A stretch of 64,000 nt of DNA from assembly GCF_029227915.1 (NCBI RefSeq), contig NC_079886.1:20684501-20748500 (forward strand), read 5' to 3'. A program made the translations under genes and the position numbers. Shown here in pieces: positions 52,609-64,000 of the stretch (positions within the stretch are counted from its first letter, which is position 1; each line of letters starts with the position of its first letter). Source of the stretch: Hydractinia symbiolongicarpus. Its lineage: Eukaryota; Cnidaria; Hydrozoa; Anthoathecata; Hydractiniidae. Below the pieces are notes generated by a model. The model was not told the DNA's origin, searched no databases, and worked only from the letters and a program-made list of their open reading frames with translations.

Positions 52609-55600
52609 TATCCAAATATTTCTACTATCAAGTTTTTTAACGAAATAACTCTTGTACTAAATTCTATACAACCAAATTTATTAAAACAAATGTTCATTAA
52701 TTTTTTATCAAAGCCGTAAACTGATAAACTAATAACAAACTTTATGTATAAATGCATTTTATGTGACAAGCTTGCATTCAACAATTAGCAATAGTAATGA
52801 CGTACGGCTACTTTGTTATAATAGCGACAATTATTAATTCAAAATGACCTTTTAGCCTATAATTAACAGTATTAAAAGAAGTCAACCTTGTTTCTAGAAT
52901 AATTTTTAAACAGTATCAAACACTTGTTTTTAGCTTCGTAAACGGAATTGACGGGTTAGTATTGTTTATAGATCCTAATAGGTTTGTCAACCTTTCAAGC
53001 TAACATCCTGCCTCATAAGAAAATTAACAAACATGTTTATTTCTCCTGTTAATACGTTGCAAGAATCGGGCACAGAACTTGTGTATAAGTTAAAGTTTAT
53101 TTTGCAGGTTTGTTTCCGAGGCTTTCCAATTTAAAAACCCTTGAACAATTAAAGAATTCACCATTTTTAAAAGTAAAAAAAAAGCAAAAAAAAGCAAGCA
53201 CTAAAAGCTGACAGTTGAATATGAAGAATAAACTAAAAATATGTTGAGAAATGCAAAAGGTGAAGTTCCATCTTTTTAAAATAGAGTGAATTCTGTTTTC
53301 GGACTTTGTGCTTTACTCTTTAAGTTTTTTAGATGGTAATACTTCCTGGAAAGGAGGTTGGTACACTTTGTTTATTTCTTCCACAAAATACACATTTTCT
53401 CAAAAAGATATTATAAAAAGAATCTCGAGTCTCGTTGATGAGAGGCGCTTTTACGAAAAACTCGATAAATATTCTTAAAAATTCTATACCTACACAGCAC
53501 TTGCTTCTGAAATACAAAACAAAGATGAAAGCTCGAAATAAACTATTTGTACTTTCGCTTTTCAACTTACACTTTGTGTGACTTTTAAACAAAAGCATTT
53601 TCTATAAAAAGTGATGTTGGTTTATTTGCATTCTTTGGTTATATTTCTCTACTTTCAATTTCGCAGCAACGTTAGTTAGTGTTTTGTTTACAATCTCGAT
53701 TAAAGTCTTTTTCGAAGTGAAATAAGGACGGCTAAATGACCACTAAGTAAATGTCATCCACAGATATTTTACCTGACTTTTGGTGCGCAAAAGTAGAAAT
53801 TTTGCATCTGATGGCAGCATAATAATATAAACTATTTGAGGCTTTCTCCATATTTAAGAAAAAATGAAGAAAAACAACCTTTGCCACGACAATTCCCTTG
53901 CAGCATTTTCACAGCAGACTGATCTTACAAGGTGTTAGGTTTACACAGAAGAAAAAGCAATTTAGTTTGCTTAATTTCAAAACGAAATTCAAAAGAAAAG
54001 GGAAAAAGAATATATATCTTTGATAATACGGGCTAATGAGATGTACTATTGATTCTTTGTGTTACCTTTGCTGTACATGCTTAAAAAAATCCATGTTTAC
54101 TAGAGAAGTTTTCTATATATGTTAAATGAAATTTGATTTGGATAAGAAGACGTCCATATCCACCTCCTTCTTAACTTTAAGTTGATAAATTAAAAATAAA
54201 ATATTTCGCAAAAATATGTGCTGACCAAAGTCTTCAACATCGACGATTACATTTGCAAAACTTTTTTGATCCAAAATTCCACATCGCACAAATGTCTAGC
54301 GAAATCAACTCACAAACTAGAAATATCACCATGAACTGTTAAATAACATGTGCTGGTGATTACGAAATATTTGATTACAAATTAAATAAAGTATGATATG
54401 TAATCAAAACCCCAAGTAGCATGATGCATTTTGGTTTGTTCAAATATTAATTAAACAACAGAACTCGATGTGACATCACTGTCACTGTTTTTGTAGTTGA
54501 ACATTTTTAATATCGAGACATTTTTTATCAAAATTTAAACAAAATTCTTTACAATTTGGTAAAATCTACAATATATACTATTAAAAACGTAGCCTTGGTA
54601 ACATAAAAAGGCAAGTAATTAAAAACAATAAAATATATTATCACCAATTAGATGGTTTCTACAGCGTTCACTTATTAAGAGGATGGTTTCTCTCTGCCCG
54701 TACGTTTTTCCCGGTTGCAATCGTGGGTTCCGTTTAGACCGCAATGCTCTTTGATATCATTTGATATCATTAACATGTACCCAAGTATTGATACTGCGAA
54801 TGGCATAAACGAGCAAGTAAAACGCCGTCAACCTCATGCATCATTGAAAGACTCAATATATGCCTTTTTAAAAAAAGTCATTATTTGCCAGTGATAACTT
54901 ACTACAAACAAATGGAACAGCAACAGGTGCCCCAAACTCCTGTTCATATGCTGATTTGGCTATTTTGCCTATTGATGATGCAGTTTTTGAATCCATGAAA
55001 TCTACTTATCCTGAAATGTTATACTATGGTCGGTATCATGACGACTGTTTGTCACTCTGGTGTGGCTCAACAGAAAGATTAAATGAATTTTTACGTTTTT
55101 AAATTCCCTGAATGAAGATTTAAAATTTACCATGGAAATAGGCCGTTATGACTTGTGTTTCTTGGATCTACAATTAAAGTTGAGTAATAATCTTATTTCT
55201 ACCACTGTTTATAGCAAACCTACTGTTCACACTTGTATCTTCATGCTACATCATGCCATAATAAATCATTTATTAAAGGCGTTTCTAAAGGTGTGGCATT
55301 GAGACTTCGACGAATATGTAATAGTGACGGAAATTATCAGAAAAAGGCTAAGGAATGTACATCATATCTAATGTGTGGATCATTAATTTCAAATGGTTTC
55401 ACAAATGACACGAACTGAAGCAAGAAAAAAGACGAAACGTTGATGATGAAATGATGAATTTAAAAGGATAGCTAAACCCATATTAAATTAGAATTTTTTT
55501 AAAATACACATATCTTCCGTATAATCTTCAAAAACAACTTTAACCTCTTCTTTAAGTAACTTAAATATAGATATTAATAACCCATCGTGTATTCAATTTT

Positions 55601-56119
55601 CTTCTTTAACGTAGCCATCACGTAGACCACTGTATAAAATTATAATAAGTATAGATTAACTTGGTGGACCATATAAAAAATATGAGAGTTTAATACGTAC
55701 GAACTAAAACAGCACGTGCAAACTCTTCAAAAACACAACTAACCGAACACACATTCGGAACACATATATACCCATAGTAAATATCATTTCTCAAAACCAC
55801 ATTGACAGAATCAATTAGATAAAAAATTAATGAATTTAAAACGCATACGTACCAATTTAGTAAAACTCATATCGTACAATTTAGTTGTAAGAGGTCGAGG
55901 AATGTTGAAAGTGAAGAAGAAAGAAACTTCCTTGGTAATTGCGGGAAAAACTCACAGATTTCAGATAATTTTTAGCTAAAATCTATTTTTTTTTTAATAT
56001 GAATGATGTTTTTAAGAAAGGCAATACAATCAGGGATTTTCAGGTTAAGTCATAGCAGAGTCTGCACAAATCAATAGCTGTTTCGTTTGTATTGTTTTTC
56101 AACTGGTTTATATCAAAAA
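52609..56119. other. Spacer A of the tandem array
   Basis: 52609-55319 is nearly identical to 57638-60337, and 55620-56119 to 60338-60836, showing that spacer and gene were duplicated together. It holds a Penelope-like reverse transcriptase fragment (54912-55418). An 89-residue minus-strand open frame at 53329-53598 is present in both spacers but has no recognisable domain. Confidence 0.8.
54912..55418 (+). pseudogene. Penelope-like element reverse transcriptase fragment, copy A
   Basis: Translation in pieces gives RT motif B (NGTATGAPNSCSYADLA), the catalytic YGRYHDD motif, a thumb-side stretch (FTMEIGRYDLCFLDLQL) and the VYSKPT...SCHNKS...LRLRRIC segment typical of Penelope-like elements. 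Frames break after about 55100 and again at about 55225, where one base is missing relative to copy B. The 5' and endonuclease parts are absent. Confidence 0.65.
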
Positions 56120-57637
56120 TCAGCCACTATCTGGATAAAAATGATAGGACGGATTTCCTGGCCATTTAATGAGATGATCTTGTATGACATATCCTTCATT
56201 GTTCTTATATCCCCTCTGAAAATTTCTATACACGTAACAATAAATTGTTTTTTTACCATCTGATGCAACAAGTGTAAATGTCTTATTAGCAGAGACGTCA
56301 AATAATTGACCTGGCTCGTATTTTAAAACTTTTTTGCCGTCTATTATAATTTTTTGTGGATTGGCAGAGGTGGAAACCCATTGATACCGAATCCAGTAAT
56401 CCGCAAACCCATGCCATAGATAAACCATTGATTTCGGATTATCCATGGATACCACATTCTTGTAACCTATGTATGGAGGAATTGCGTTTTTGAGTTCATA
56501 TACGAGTCGACATAGGTTGGATGAAAAAGTACATATTGTGTAGTTTGAATAAACGAGAAAGTGCAAGTCAAGAAGCAGACTTGTAAATATTTCTTTTGGA
56601 AATCCACGTTGAAAGTACGATCCTTGATTTTTACTGAGTACATTTGCAGGGAGCTCAAAAAGCTTGTATTCCTGAGGTAAAAAATGTCGAATGTTATCTA
56701 TTGTCGTTCTACTATCACTTGCGACAAATATTTTCTTCTCCTGTATGGTAGGAAAGTGTTCTGTAAAATATCTTACAGCTTCATTAGCATACAATTTTTC
56801 AGACACCAGATTGCTCTCTCCTGATATTATTTTATCGCCACGCCGTACATGCATAGCCACAAAGGGGTACCCAAGATGAAGACCTTCAGTAATTTTTTTG
56901 ATTTTCATTTTAAATGCATCATTCACGCGAAGTAAAAGGTAGCCGAGAAACTGTGAAGAGAACCACAACCAGGGTTTGTAGATGGGATGAGACAATAAAG
57001 CAAGCCTGATTTCTTTGGGTATTGTTGTAGGAATATGCCTTGGAGCTGGGAAATCAGGTATAGAGTTATAAACGAGGACTTTATAAGAATTATCAATATC
57101 ATAACCATTTTCTAAGTAGCATTGCCGTTGTTGCATGTTGCAAGAATGCTTATAATTGAAATATTTAGCCTTCAGGTAACCGCATTTTTTCGATTCGGGC
57201 ATCATCCAGTCGGAAAATCCTCCGAAATGTTCGTATTCTTTTTGTTTGATGAAAACTATCCGACCTAATCCAAACGCAATCTGTAAACAAACTCCAAAGC
57301 GATGTACCATTGATCCCATACCAGCGTAATTCCCAATATTTTCACAGTAGAGAATTTTTTTACTCTCACACTCTCCTTGTTCTTGTAAGATTTCAATTTG
57401 TTTCCAAATTTTATCATGAATATTAACTAAAGTTTTAAAATTATGTTTTTGTGAAGAATCACTTTTCTCTTCTTTAAATAAAACTTTTTCTTTCGTCTGC
57501 TCATGTTTTTGTAACAATGTGGTTTCCCCGACTTTAATTTTTACGTCTGCATATCCCTGCTTTCGTCCAAATTCAAAAGTGGTGTATAAAATAAACAACG
57601 AACTTAATAATATACATAAGAACACTTTTGTTTTCAT
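56120..57637 (-). CDS. FUT8-like (GT23) fucosyltransferase, copy 2
   Basis: A 505-residue intact open frame, same architecture as copy 1 including AMHVRRGDK and CTFSS. The sequence is a mosaic. The N-terminal part up to about residue 212 (IKVGETT, NSIPDFPAP, TTIPKEI) and the upstream spacer follow copy 1. The C-terminal part from about residue 273 (NVLSKNQ, IFTSLLLD, RNFQRGYKNNEG) and the downstream flank match copy 3. This is what unequal crossing over between flanking copies would give. Private changes, such as Gln to His at 217, show some time has passed. Confidence 0.88.
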   Translation of the reverse strand: MKTKVFLCILLSSLFILYTTFEFGRKQGYADVKIKVGETTLLQKHEQTKEKVLFKEEKSDSSQKHNFKTLVNIHDKIWKQIEILQEQGECESKKILYCENIGNYAGMGSMVHRFGVCLQIAFGLGRIVFIKQKEYEHFGGFSDWMMPESKKCGYLKAKYFNYKHSCNMQQRQCYLENGYDIDNSYKVLVYNSIPDFPAPRHIPTTIPKEIRLALLSHPIYKPWLWFSSQFLGYLLLRVNDAFKMKIKKITEGLHLGYPFVAMHVRRGDKIISGESNLVSEKLYANEAVRYFTEHFPTIQEKKIFVASDSRTTIDNIRHFLPQEYKLFELPANVLSKNQGSYFQRGFPKEIFTSLLLDLHFLVYSNYTICTFSSNLCRLVYELKNAIPPYIGYKNVVSMDNPKSMVYLWHGFADYWIRYQWVSTSANPQKIIIDGKKVLKYEPGQLFDVSANKTFTLVASDGKKTIYCYVYRNFQRGYKNNEGYVIQDHLIKWPGNPSYHFYPDSG

Positions 57638-60600
57638 TATCCAAATATTTCTACTATCAAGTTTTTTAACGAAATAACTCTTGTACTAAATTCTATACAA
57701 CCAAATTTATTAAAACAATTGTTCATTAATTTTTTATCAAAGCCGTAAACTGATAAACTAATAACAAACTTTATGTATAAATGCATTTTATGTGACAAGC
57801 TTGCATTCAACAATTAGCAATAGTAATGACGTACAGCTACTTTGTTATAATAGCGACAATTATTAATTCAAAATGACCTTTTAGCCTATAATTAACAGTA
57901 TTAAAAGAAGTCAACCTTGTTTCTAGAATAATTTTAAAACAGTATCAAACACCTGTTTTTAGCTTCGTAAACAGGTTAGTATTGTTTATAGATCCTAATA
58001 GGTTTGTCAACCTTTCAAGCTGACATCCTGCCTCATAAGAAAATTAACAAACATGTTTATTTCTCCTGTTAATACGTTGCAAGATTCGGGCACAGAACTT
58101 GTGTGTAAGTTAAAGTTTATTTTGGAGGTTTGTTTCCGAGAATTTCCAATTTAAAAACCCTTGAACAATTAAAGAATTCACCATTTTTAAAAGTAAAAAA
58201 AAGCAAAAAAAAGCAAGCATTAAAACCTGACAGTTGAATATGAAGAATAAACTAAAAATATGTTGAGAAATGCAAAAGGTAAAGTTCCATCTTTTTAAAA
58301 TAAAGTGAATTCTGTTTTCGGACTTTGTGCTTTACTCTTTAAGTTTTTTAGATGGTAATACTTCCTGGAAAGGAGGTTGGTACACTTTGTTTATTTCTTC
58401 CACAAAATACACATTTTCTCAAAAAGATATTATAAAAAGAATCTTGAGTCTCGTTGATGAGAGGCGCTTTTACGAAAAACTCGATAAATATTCTTAAAAA
58501 TTCTATACCTACATACCACTTGCTTCTGAAATACAAAACAAAGATGAAAGCTCGAAATAAACTATTTGTACTTTCGCTTTTCAACTTACACTTTGTGTGG
58601 CTTTTAAACAAAAGCATTTTCTATAAAAACTGATGTTGGTTTATTTGCATTCGTTGGTTATATTTCTCTACTTTCAATTTCGCAGCAACGTTAAATTAGT
58701 GTTTTGTTTACAATCTCGATTAAAGTCTTTTTCGAAGTGAAATAAGGACGGCTAAATGACCACCAAGTAAATGTCATCCACAGATATTTTACCTGACTTT
58801 TGGTGCGCAAAAGTAGAAATTTTGCATCTCATGGCAGCATAATAATATAAACTATTTGAGGCTTTCTCCATATTTAAAAAAAAATGAAGAAAAACAACCT
58901 TTGCCACGACAATTCCCTTGTAGCATTTTCACAGCAGACTGATCTTACAAGGTGTTAGGTTTACACGGAAGAAAAAGCAATTTAGTTTGCTTAATTTCAA
59001 AACGAAATTCAAAAGAAAAGGAAAAAAGAATATATATCTTTGATAATACGGGCTAATGAGATATACTATTGATTCTTTGTGTTACCTTTGCTGTACATGC
59101 TTAAAAAAATCCATGTTTACTAGAGAAGTTGTCTATATATGTTAAATGAAATTTGATTTGGATAAGAAGACGTCATCCACCTCCTTCTTAACTTTAAGTT
59201 GATAAATTAAAAATAAAATATTTCGCAAAAATATGTACTGACCAAAGTCTTCAACATCGACGATTACATTTGCAAAACTTTTTTGATCCAAAATTCGACA
59301 TCGCACAAATGTCTAGCGAAATCAACTCACAAACTAGAAACATCACCATGAACTGTTAAATAACATGTGCTGGTGATTACGAAATATTTGATTACAAATT
59401 AAATAAAGTATGATATGTAATCAAAACCCCAAGTAGCATGATGCATTTTGGTTTGTTCAAATATTAATTAAACAACAGAACTCGATGTGACATCACTGTC
59501 ACTGTTTTTGTAGTTGAACATTTTTAATATGAGACATTTTTTATCAAAATTTAAAAAAATTCTTTACAATTTGGTAAAATCTACAATATATACTATTAAA
59601 AACGTAGCCTTGGTAACATAAAAAGGCAAGTAATTAAAAACAATAAAATATATTATCACCAATTAGATGGTTTCTACAGCGTTCACTTATTAAGAGGATG
59701 GTTTCTCTCTGACCGTACGTTTTTCCCGGTTGCAATCGTGGGTTCCGTTTAGACCGCAATGCTTTTTGATATCATTTGATATCATTAACATGTACCCAAG
59801 TATTGATAATGCGAATGGCATAAACGAGCAAGTAAAACGCCGTCAACCTCATGCATCATTGAAAGACTCAATATATGCCTTTTTAAAAACTGTCATTATT
59901 TGCCAGTGATAACTTACTACAAACAAATGGAACAGCAACAGGTGCCCCAAACACCTGTTCATATGCTGATTTGGCTATTTCGCCTATTGATGATGCAGTT
60001 TTTGAATCCATGAAATCTACTTATCCTGAAATGTTATACTATGGTCGGTATCATGACGACTGTTTGTCACTCTGGTGTGGCTCAACAGAAAGATTAAATG
60101 AATTTTTACGTTTTTAAATTCCCTGAATGAAGATTTAAAATTTACCATGGAAATAGGCCGTAATGACTTGTGTTTCTTGGATCTACAATTAAAGTTGAGT
60201 AATAATCTTATTTCTACCACTGTTTATAGCAAACCTACTGATTCACACTTGTATCTTCATGCTACATCATGCCATAATAAATCATCTATTAAAGGCGTTC
60301 CTAAAGGTGTGGCATTGAGACTTCGACGAATATGTAACGTAGACCACTGTATGAAATTATAATAAGTATAGATTAACTTGGTGGACCATATAAAAAATAT
60401 GAGAGTTTAATACGTACGAACTAAAACAGCACGTGCGAACTCTTCAAAAACACAACTAACCGAACACACATTCGGAACACATATATACCCATAGTAAATA
60501 TCATTTCTCAAAACCACATTGACAGAATCAATTAGATAAAAAATTAATGAATTTAAAACGCATACGTACCAATTTAGTAAAACTCATATCGTACAATTTA

Positions 60601-60836
60601 GTTGTAAGAGGTCGAGGAATGTTGAAAGTGAAGAAGAAAGAAACTTCCTTGGTAATTGCGGGAAAAACTCACAGATTTCAGATAATTTTTAGCTAAAATC
60701 TATTTTTTTTTTAATATGAATGATGTTTTTAAGAAAGGCAATACAATCAGGGATTTTCAGGTTAAGTCATAGCAGAGTCTGCACAAATCAATAGCTGTTT
60801 CGTTTGTATTGTTTTTCAACTGGTTTATATCAAAAA
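57638..60836. other. Spacer B of the tandem array
   Basis: Duplicate of spacer A, with a gap of about 300 bp at 60337 where the spacer A sequence 55320-55620 is missing. The gap removes the end of the retroelement fragment. The rest matches at almost every base. Confidence 0.8.
59924..60340 (+). pseudogene. Penelope-like element reverse transcriptase fragment, copy B
   Basis: Same fragment as copy A, duplicated with the spacer. The frame break after the YHDD block is shared with copy A, so it predates the duplication. The VYSKPTDSHLYLHATSCHNK region is in one frame here. The sequence then ends abruptly at the 300-bp deletion. Confidence 0.65.
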
Positions 60837-62354
60837 TCAGCCACTATCTGGATAAAAATGATAGGACGGATTTCCTGGCCATTTAATGAGATGATCTTGT
60901 ATGACATATCCTTCATTGTTCTTATATCCCCTCTGAAAATTTCTATACACGTAACAATAAATTGTTTTTTTACCATCTGATGCAACAAGTGTAAATGTCT
61001 TATTAGCAGAGACGTCAAATAATTGACCTGGCTCGTATTTTAAAACTTTTTTGCCGTCTATTATAATTTTTTGTGGATTGGCAGAGGTGGAAACCCATTG
61101 ATACCGAATCCAGTAATCCGCAAACCCATGCCATAGATAAACCATTGATTTCGGATTATCCATGGATACCACATTCTTGTAACCTATGTATGGAGGAATT
61201 GCGTTTTTGAGTTCATATACGAGTCGACATAGGTTGGATGAAAAAGTACATATTGTGTAGTTTGAATAAACGAGAAAGTGCAAGTCAAGAAGCAGACTTG
61301 TAAATATTTCTTTTGGAAATCCACGTTGAAAGTACGATCCTTGATTTTTACTGAGTACATTTGCAGGGAGCTCAAAAAGCTTGTATTCCTGAGGTAAAAA
61401 ATGTCGAATGTTATCTATTGTCGTTCTACTATCACTTGCGACAAATATTTTCTTCTCCTGTATGGTAGGAAAGTGTTCTGTAAAATATCTTACAGCTTCA
61501 TTAGCATACAATTTTTCAGACACCAGATTGCTCTCTCCTGATATTATTTTATCGCCACGCCGTACATGCATAGCCACAAAGGGGTACCCAAGATGAAGAC
61601 CTTCAGTAATTTCATTGATTTTCATTTTAAATGCATCATTCACGCGAAGTAAAAGGTAGCCGAGAAACTGTGAAGAGAACCACAACCAGGGTTTGTAGAT
61701 GGGTTGAGACAATAAAGCAAGCCTGATTTCTTCGGGTACTGTTGTTGGTATATGCCTTGGAGCTGGGAAATATAAAACAGAGTTATAAACGAGGACTTTA
61801 TAAGAATTATCAATATCATAACCATTTTCTAGGTAGCATTGCCGTTGTTGCATGTTGCAAGAATGCTTATAATTGAAATATTTAGCCTTCAGGTAACCGC
61901 ATTTTTTCGATTCGGGCTTCATCTACTCGGAAAATCCTCCGAAATGTTCGTATTCTTTTTGTTTGATGAAAACTATCCGACCTAAACCAAACGCAATCTG
62001 TAAACAAACTCCAAAGCGATGTACCATTGATCCCATACCAGCGTAATTCCCAATATTTTCACAATAGAGAATTTTTTTACTCTCACACTGTCCTTGTTCT
62101 TGCAAGATTTCAATTTGTTTCCAAATTTTATCATGAATATTAACTAAAGTTTTAAAACTATGTTTTTGTGAAGAATCACTTTTCTCTTCTTTAAATAAAA
62201 CGTTTTCCTTCTTCCGCGCATGTTTTTGTAACAATGTGGTTTCCTCGACTTTCATTTTTACGTCTGCATATCCCTGCTTTCGTCCAAATTCAAAAGTGGT
62301 GTATAAAATAAACAACGAACTTAATAATACACATAAGAACACTTTTGTTTTCAT
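60837..62354 (-). pseudogene. FUT8-like fucosyltransferase, copy 3, with one in-frame stop
   Basis: The 505-codon frame aligns end to end with copies 1 and 2 without any frameshift. Codon 144, TGG (Trp) in both others, is TAG here (complement of 61923-61925). This cuts the protein to 143 residues, before the catalytic motifs. The remaining 361 codons after the stop are open and keep AMHVRRGDK, CTFSS and the SH3-like end. Its N-terminal third is the most divergent of the three (KMKVEETT, HARKKEN, NSVLYFPAP, TVPEEI). It is either a young pseudogene, a polymorphic null allele, or a sequence error. Confidence 0.85.
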
Positions 62355-64000
62355 TATCCAAATATTTCTACTATCAAAACTTTTGTACTAAATTCTAGAC
62401 AACGTAATTTATTAAAATAAATATTTGTGTAAATGCAGCGAGGAAAATTTGTTTTAAAACATTTACCACAAGCTTTTATTCAACAATTAGTATTGATCCC
62501 AAGATACTGACAATAACTACTGAAGCCTATTAGGGACATATTATACTTAATACTATGTTTACACTATGATTTTAAGATAATTCTACGATCTTAAGTTAAT
62601 TTTTTTTATCTGATTATAAAAATTATCTGGAAATCGTAGAATTATCTGCAGATCGTAGAGTTATCTTATGACCGGGGGAGGAATTCTCCCTCCCCCCCCC
62701 CCCTCAGTAACTTTTCATAGGCTTGTTTAACTGAATCAAACTTGGCACAGTTATAGCACGTAGTACGTACGTCAAAATGCCACCATCTGCTTAAAATTCA
62801 ATTACTTTAGTTCTAGAGCGAATTCTTACATTCTATTTAAAGTTTCTGAAAGCTTAATAAAGGTTATTTAACATATTTTCCGGTTTTTACATAGATCGTA
62901 TGAAAAATTGCCAAATGTTGCCAGAAAATTCGGTTTTTCCCGATTTTCGGGTAAAATCCGAAAAAATCGGGAATCGGAATGATCACGTGACCAAAACATG
63001 CAAAGAAATTCTTCTTAATGAAACAAAATTGTGTTGTAAGTTTCAAGTTCTTGACATAATCATAAGAGGTATTATATTTTCCCTATTATAAGTGTTCATA
63101 GAGATTTTTAGGGGTAGTTTCGAGTAATAGCCAATATCCTCTGAAAGGTATTGGACCTAAAAACTTGCATGCAGGTGGATAAACATTGGAACTCAGTAAA
63201 AATTGTAGCCATGCAACATAGCATTAAAGAGTTATTAAACAAAATCCGTTAGGGGGGGGCGGATTCCGTCCCCCCCCCCCCCTTTGACGGTTTCATGTTG
63301 TAATAAGCACATTAGTCAGAGAAGAAATACGTTAAGCATATCCTCAAATCGGTTACGTACCATTAGTATTCCACTACAGTTGAATCGGCATAATTCAAAT
63401 ATTATGGTATATTATAAAAAGCTATTCCATTCTTTTCTCGTTACACAATACCACTAGGGTATAGAGTTCAGCCCCTATTAAAACATATTTACGAATGATT
63501 GTTTCGCACCATAGTTATAGAAAAAACATGTTTTTTCTATTAACTATGTAGAGTCACAAAAAAAAATTGAATTACCTTCATTTGTGTTGTCACGCGACTT
63601 GAAAAGCAAGGGCTTTTCATTTCGCTTTTAGCACGATATTGCCACCAGATATCATTACGCAAAGTTCGTGTATCTTCATTCATATATCTTTTTCTTTATT
63701 TTGTCCTAGTAAAAGAACGTAACCCAGAAAATAGCCTTATTTTATGAAGAGATTTCTTTCCCAATTTTCTCGATATTTTTGAGTTTATATTTAAAATCTA
63801 GCCAGTCAATATAAATGTTATTGTAAGTGGGAAAGAAAACGATCGCAAGCAAAGACGATTGCCGCCAACTTGTGAGAGAACTGTTTGCGTCTTGAAATGT
63901 TCTTCTTGCATAATTCACACTCGCGTTGAACGAGTCTCATAATCGGAAACAACCTCGTCCTAGAGCATGTTGCATCTTTTCGAATATCTTGCCGTCCTGG
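62355..64000. other. Right-hand intergenic region with palindromes and C/G tracts
   Basis: About 100 bp next to copy 3 are a diverged version of the promoter-side flank of copies 1 and 2. Beyond that no gene is seen. Foldbacks include 24-bp arms at about 62563-62590 and 62650-62673, g/c-rich hairpins at 62672-62703 and 63250-63293, and an almost perfect A/T palindrome at 63510-63549 centred on acatgt. Confidence 0.6.
62557..62703. repeat. Foldback element with adjacent C-rich hairpin
   Basis: Arms atgattttaagataattctacgatct and, inverted, about ccggtcataagataactctacgatct face each other with a third partial copy between. They end directly at ggggaggaattctccctccccc, itself an inverted repeat. 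Small non-autonomous DNA elements look like this, but no target duplication was identified. Confidence 0.5.

Noticed and set aside
53329-53598. 89-residue open frame also present at 58348-58617
   Set aside because: Its conservation is explained by the recent duplication of the whole spacer, not by selection.

Overview
This is an A+T-rich, intron-rich animal nuclear genome segment. A minicollagen gene (nematocyst capsule protein) on the minus strand at 44.7-46.4 kb marks the organism as a cnidarian. I lean towards a medusozoan/hydrozoan, but the species cannot be fixed from the sequence. Intergenic DNA and introns are full of short repeats and remnants of DNA transposons, Helitrons, SINEs and retroelements. 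Nothing is prokaryotic, and the two strong tandem arrays are minisatellites, not CRISPRs.

Layout. 0.27-0.78 kb (-): first exons of a gene leaving the left edge, coding for a GST-like N-terminal domain resembling that of methionyl-tRNA synthetase. 3.6-4.6 kb (+): an intronless class A GPCR broken by one frameshift after TM1. 4.6-13.4 kb: no convincing gene, two SINE-like copies (counting one at 1.1 kb) and diverged repeats. 13.5-36.3 kb (+): one very large secreted multidomain gene. 36.3-44.7 kb: transposon-rich intergenic DNA (Helitron, Tc1-like MITE, tRNA-like sequence, G-rich inverted-repeat element). 44.7-46.4 kb (-): minicollagen. 46.4-51 kb: repeats and one weak exon. 51.1-62.4 kb (-): three tandem FUT8-like (GT23) fucosyltransferase genes whose duplicated spacers carry Penelope-like reverse transcriptase fragments. 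62.4-64 kb: palindromes and C/G tracts.

The main result is the 13.5-36.3 kb gene. By hand I joined 29 exons with GT/AG borders. Every junction phase agrees and the exon lengths sum to 9393 nt, exactly 3131 codons including the stop. The predicted order is: signal peptide; Notch-ligand MNNL domain; about six tandem DSL modules; three VWD-C8-TIL assemblies (one with an extra TIL); a Ser/Thr-rich mucin segment; ten LDL-receptor class A modules interspersed with TIL, VWC and an F5/8C (discoidin) domain; TIL/VWC repeats; C-terminal cystine knot (CTCK). In effect it is a Notch-ligand head on a secreted SCO-spondin/gel-forming-mucin-like body. I know of no described protein with this architecture. 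A complete ribulose-phosphate 3-epimerase gene is nested antisense in its first intron.

The genes do not form an obvious pathway. The mucin-like protein and the minicollagen are both secreted, cysteine-rich, disulfide-linked structural proteins, and the fucosyltransferase-like enzymes would act on secreted glycoproteins in the Golgi, but any functional link is inference.
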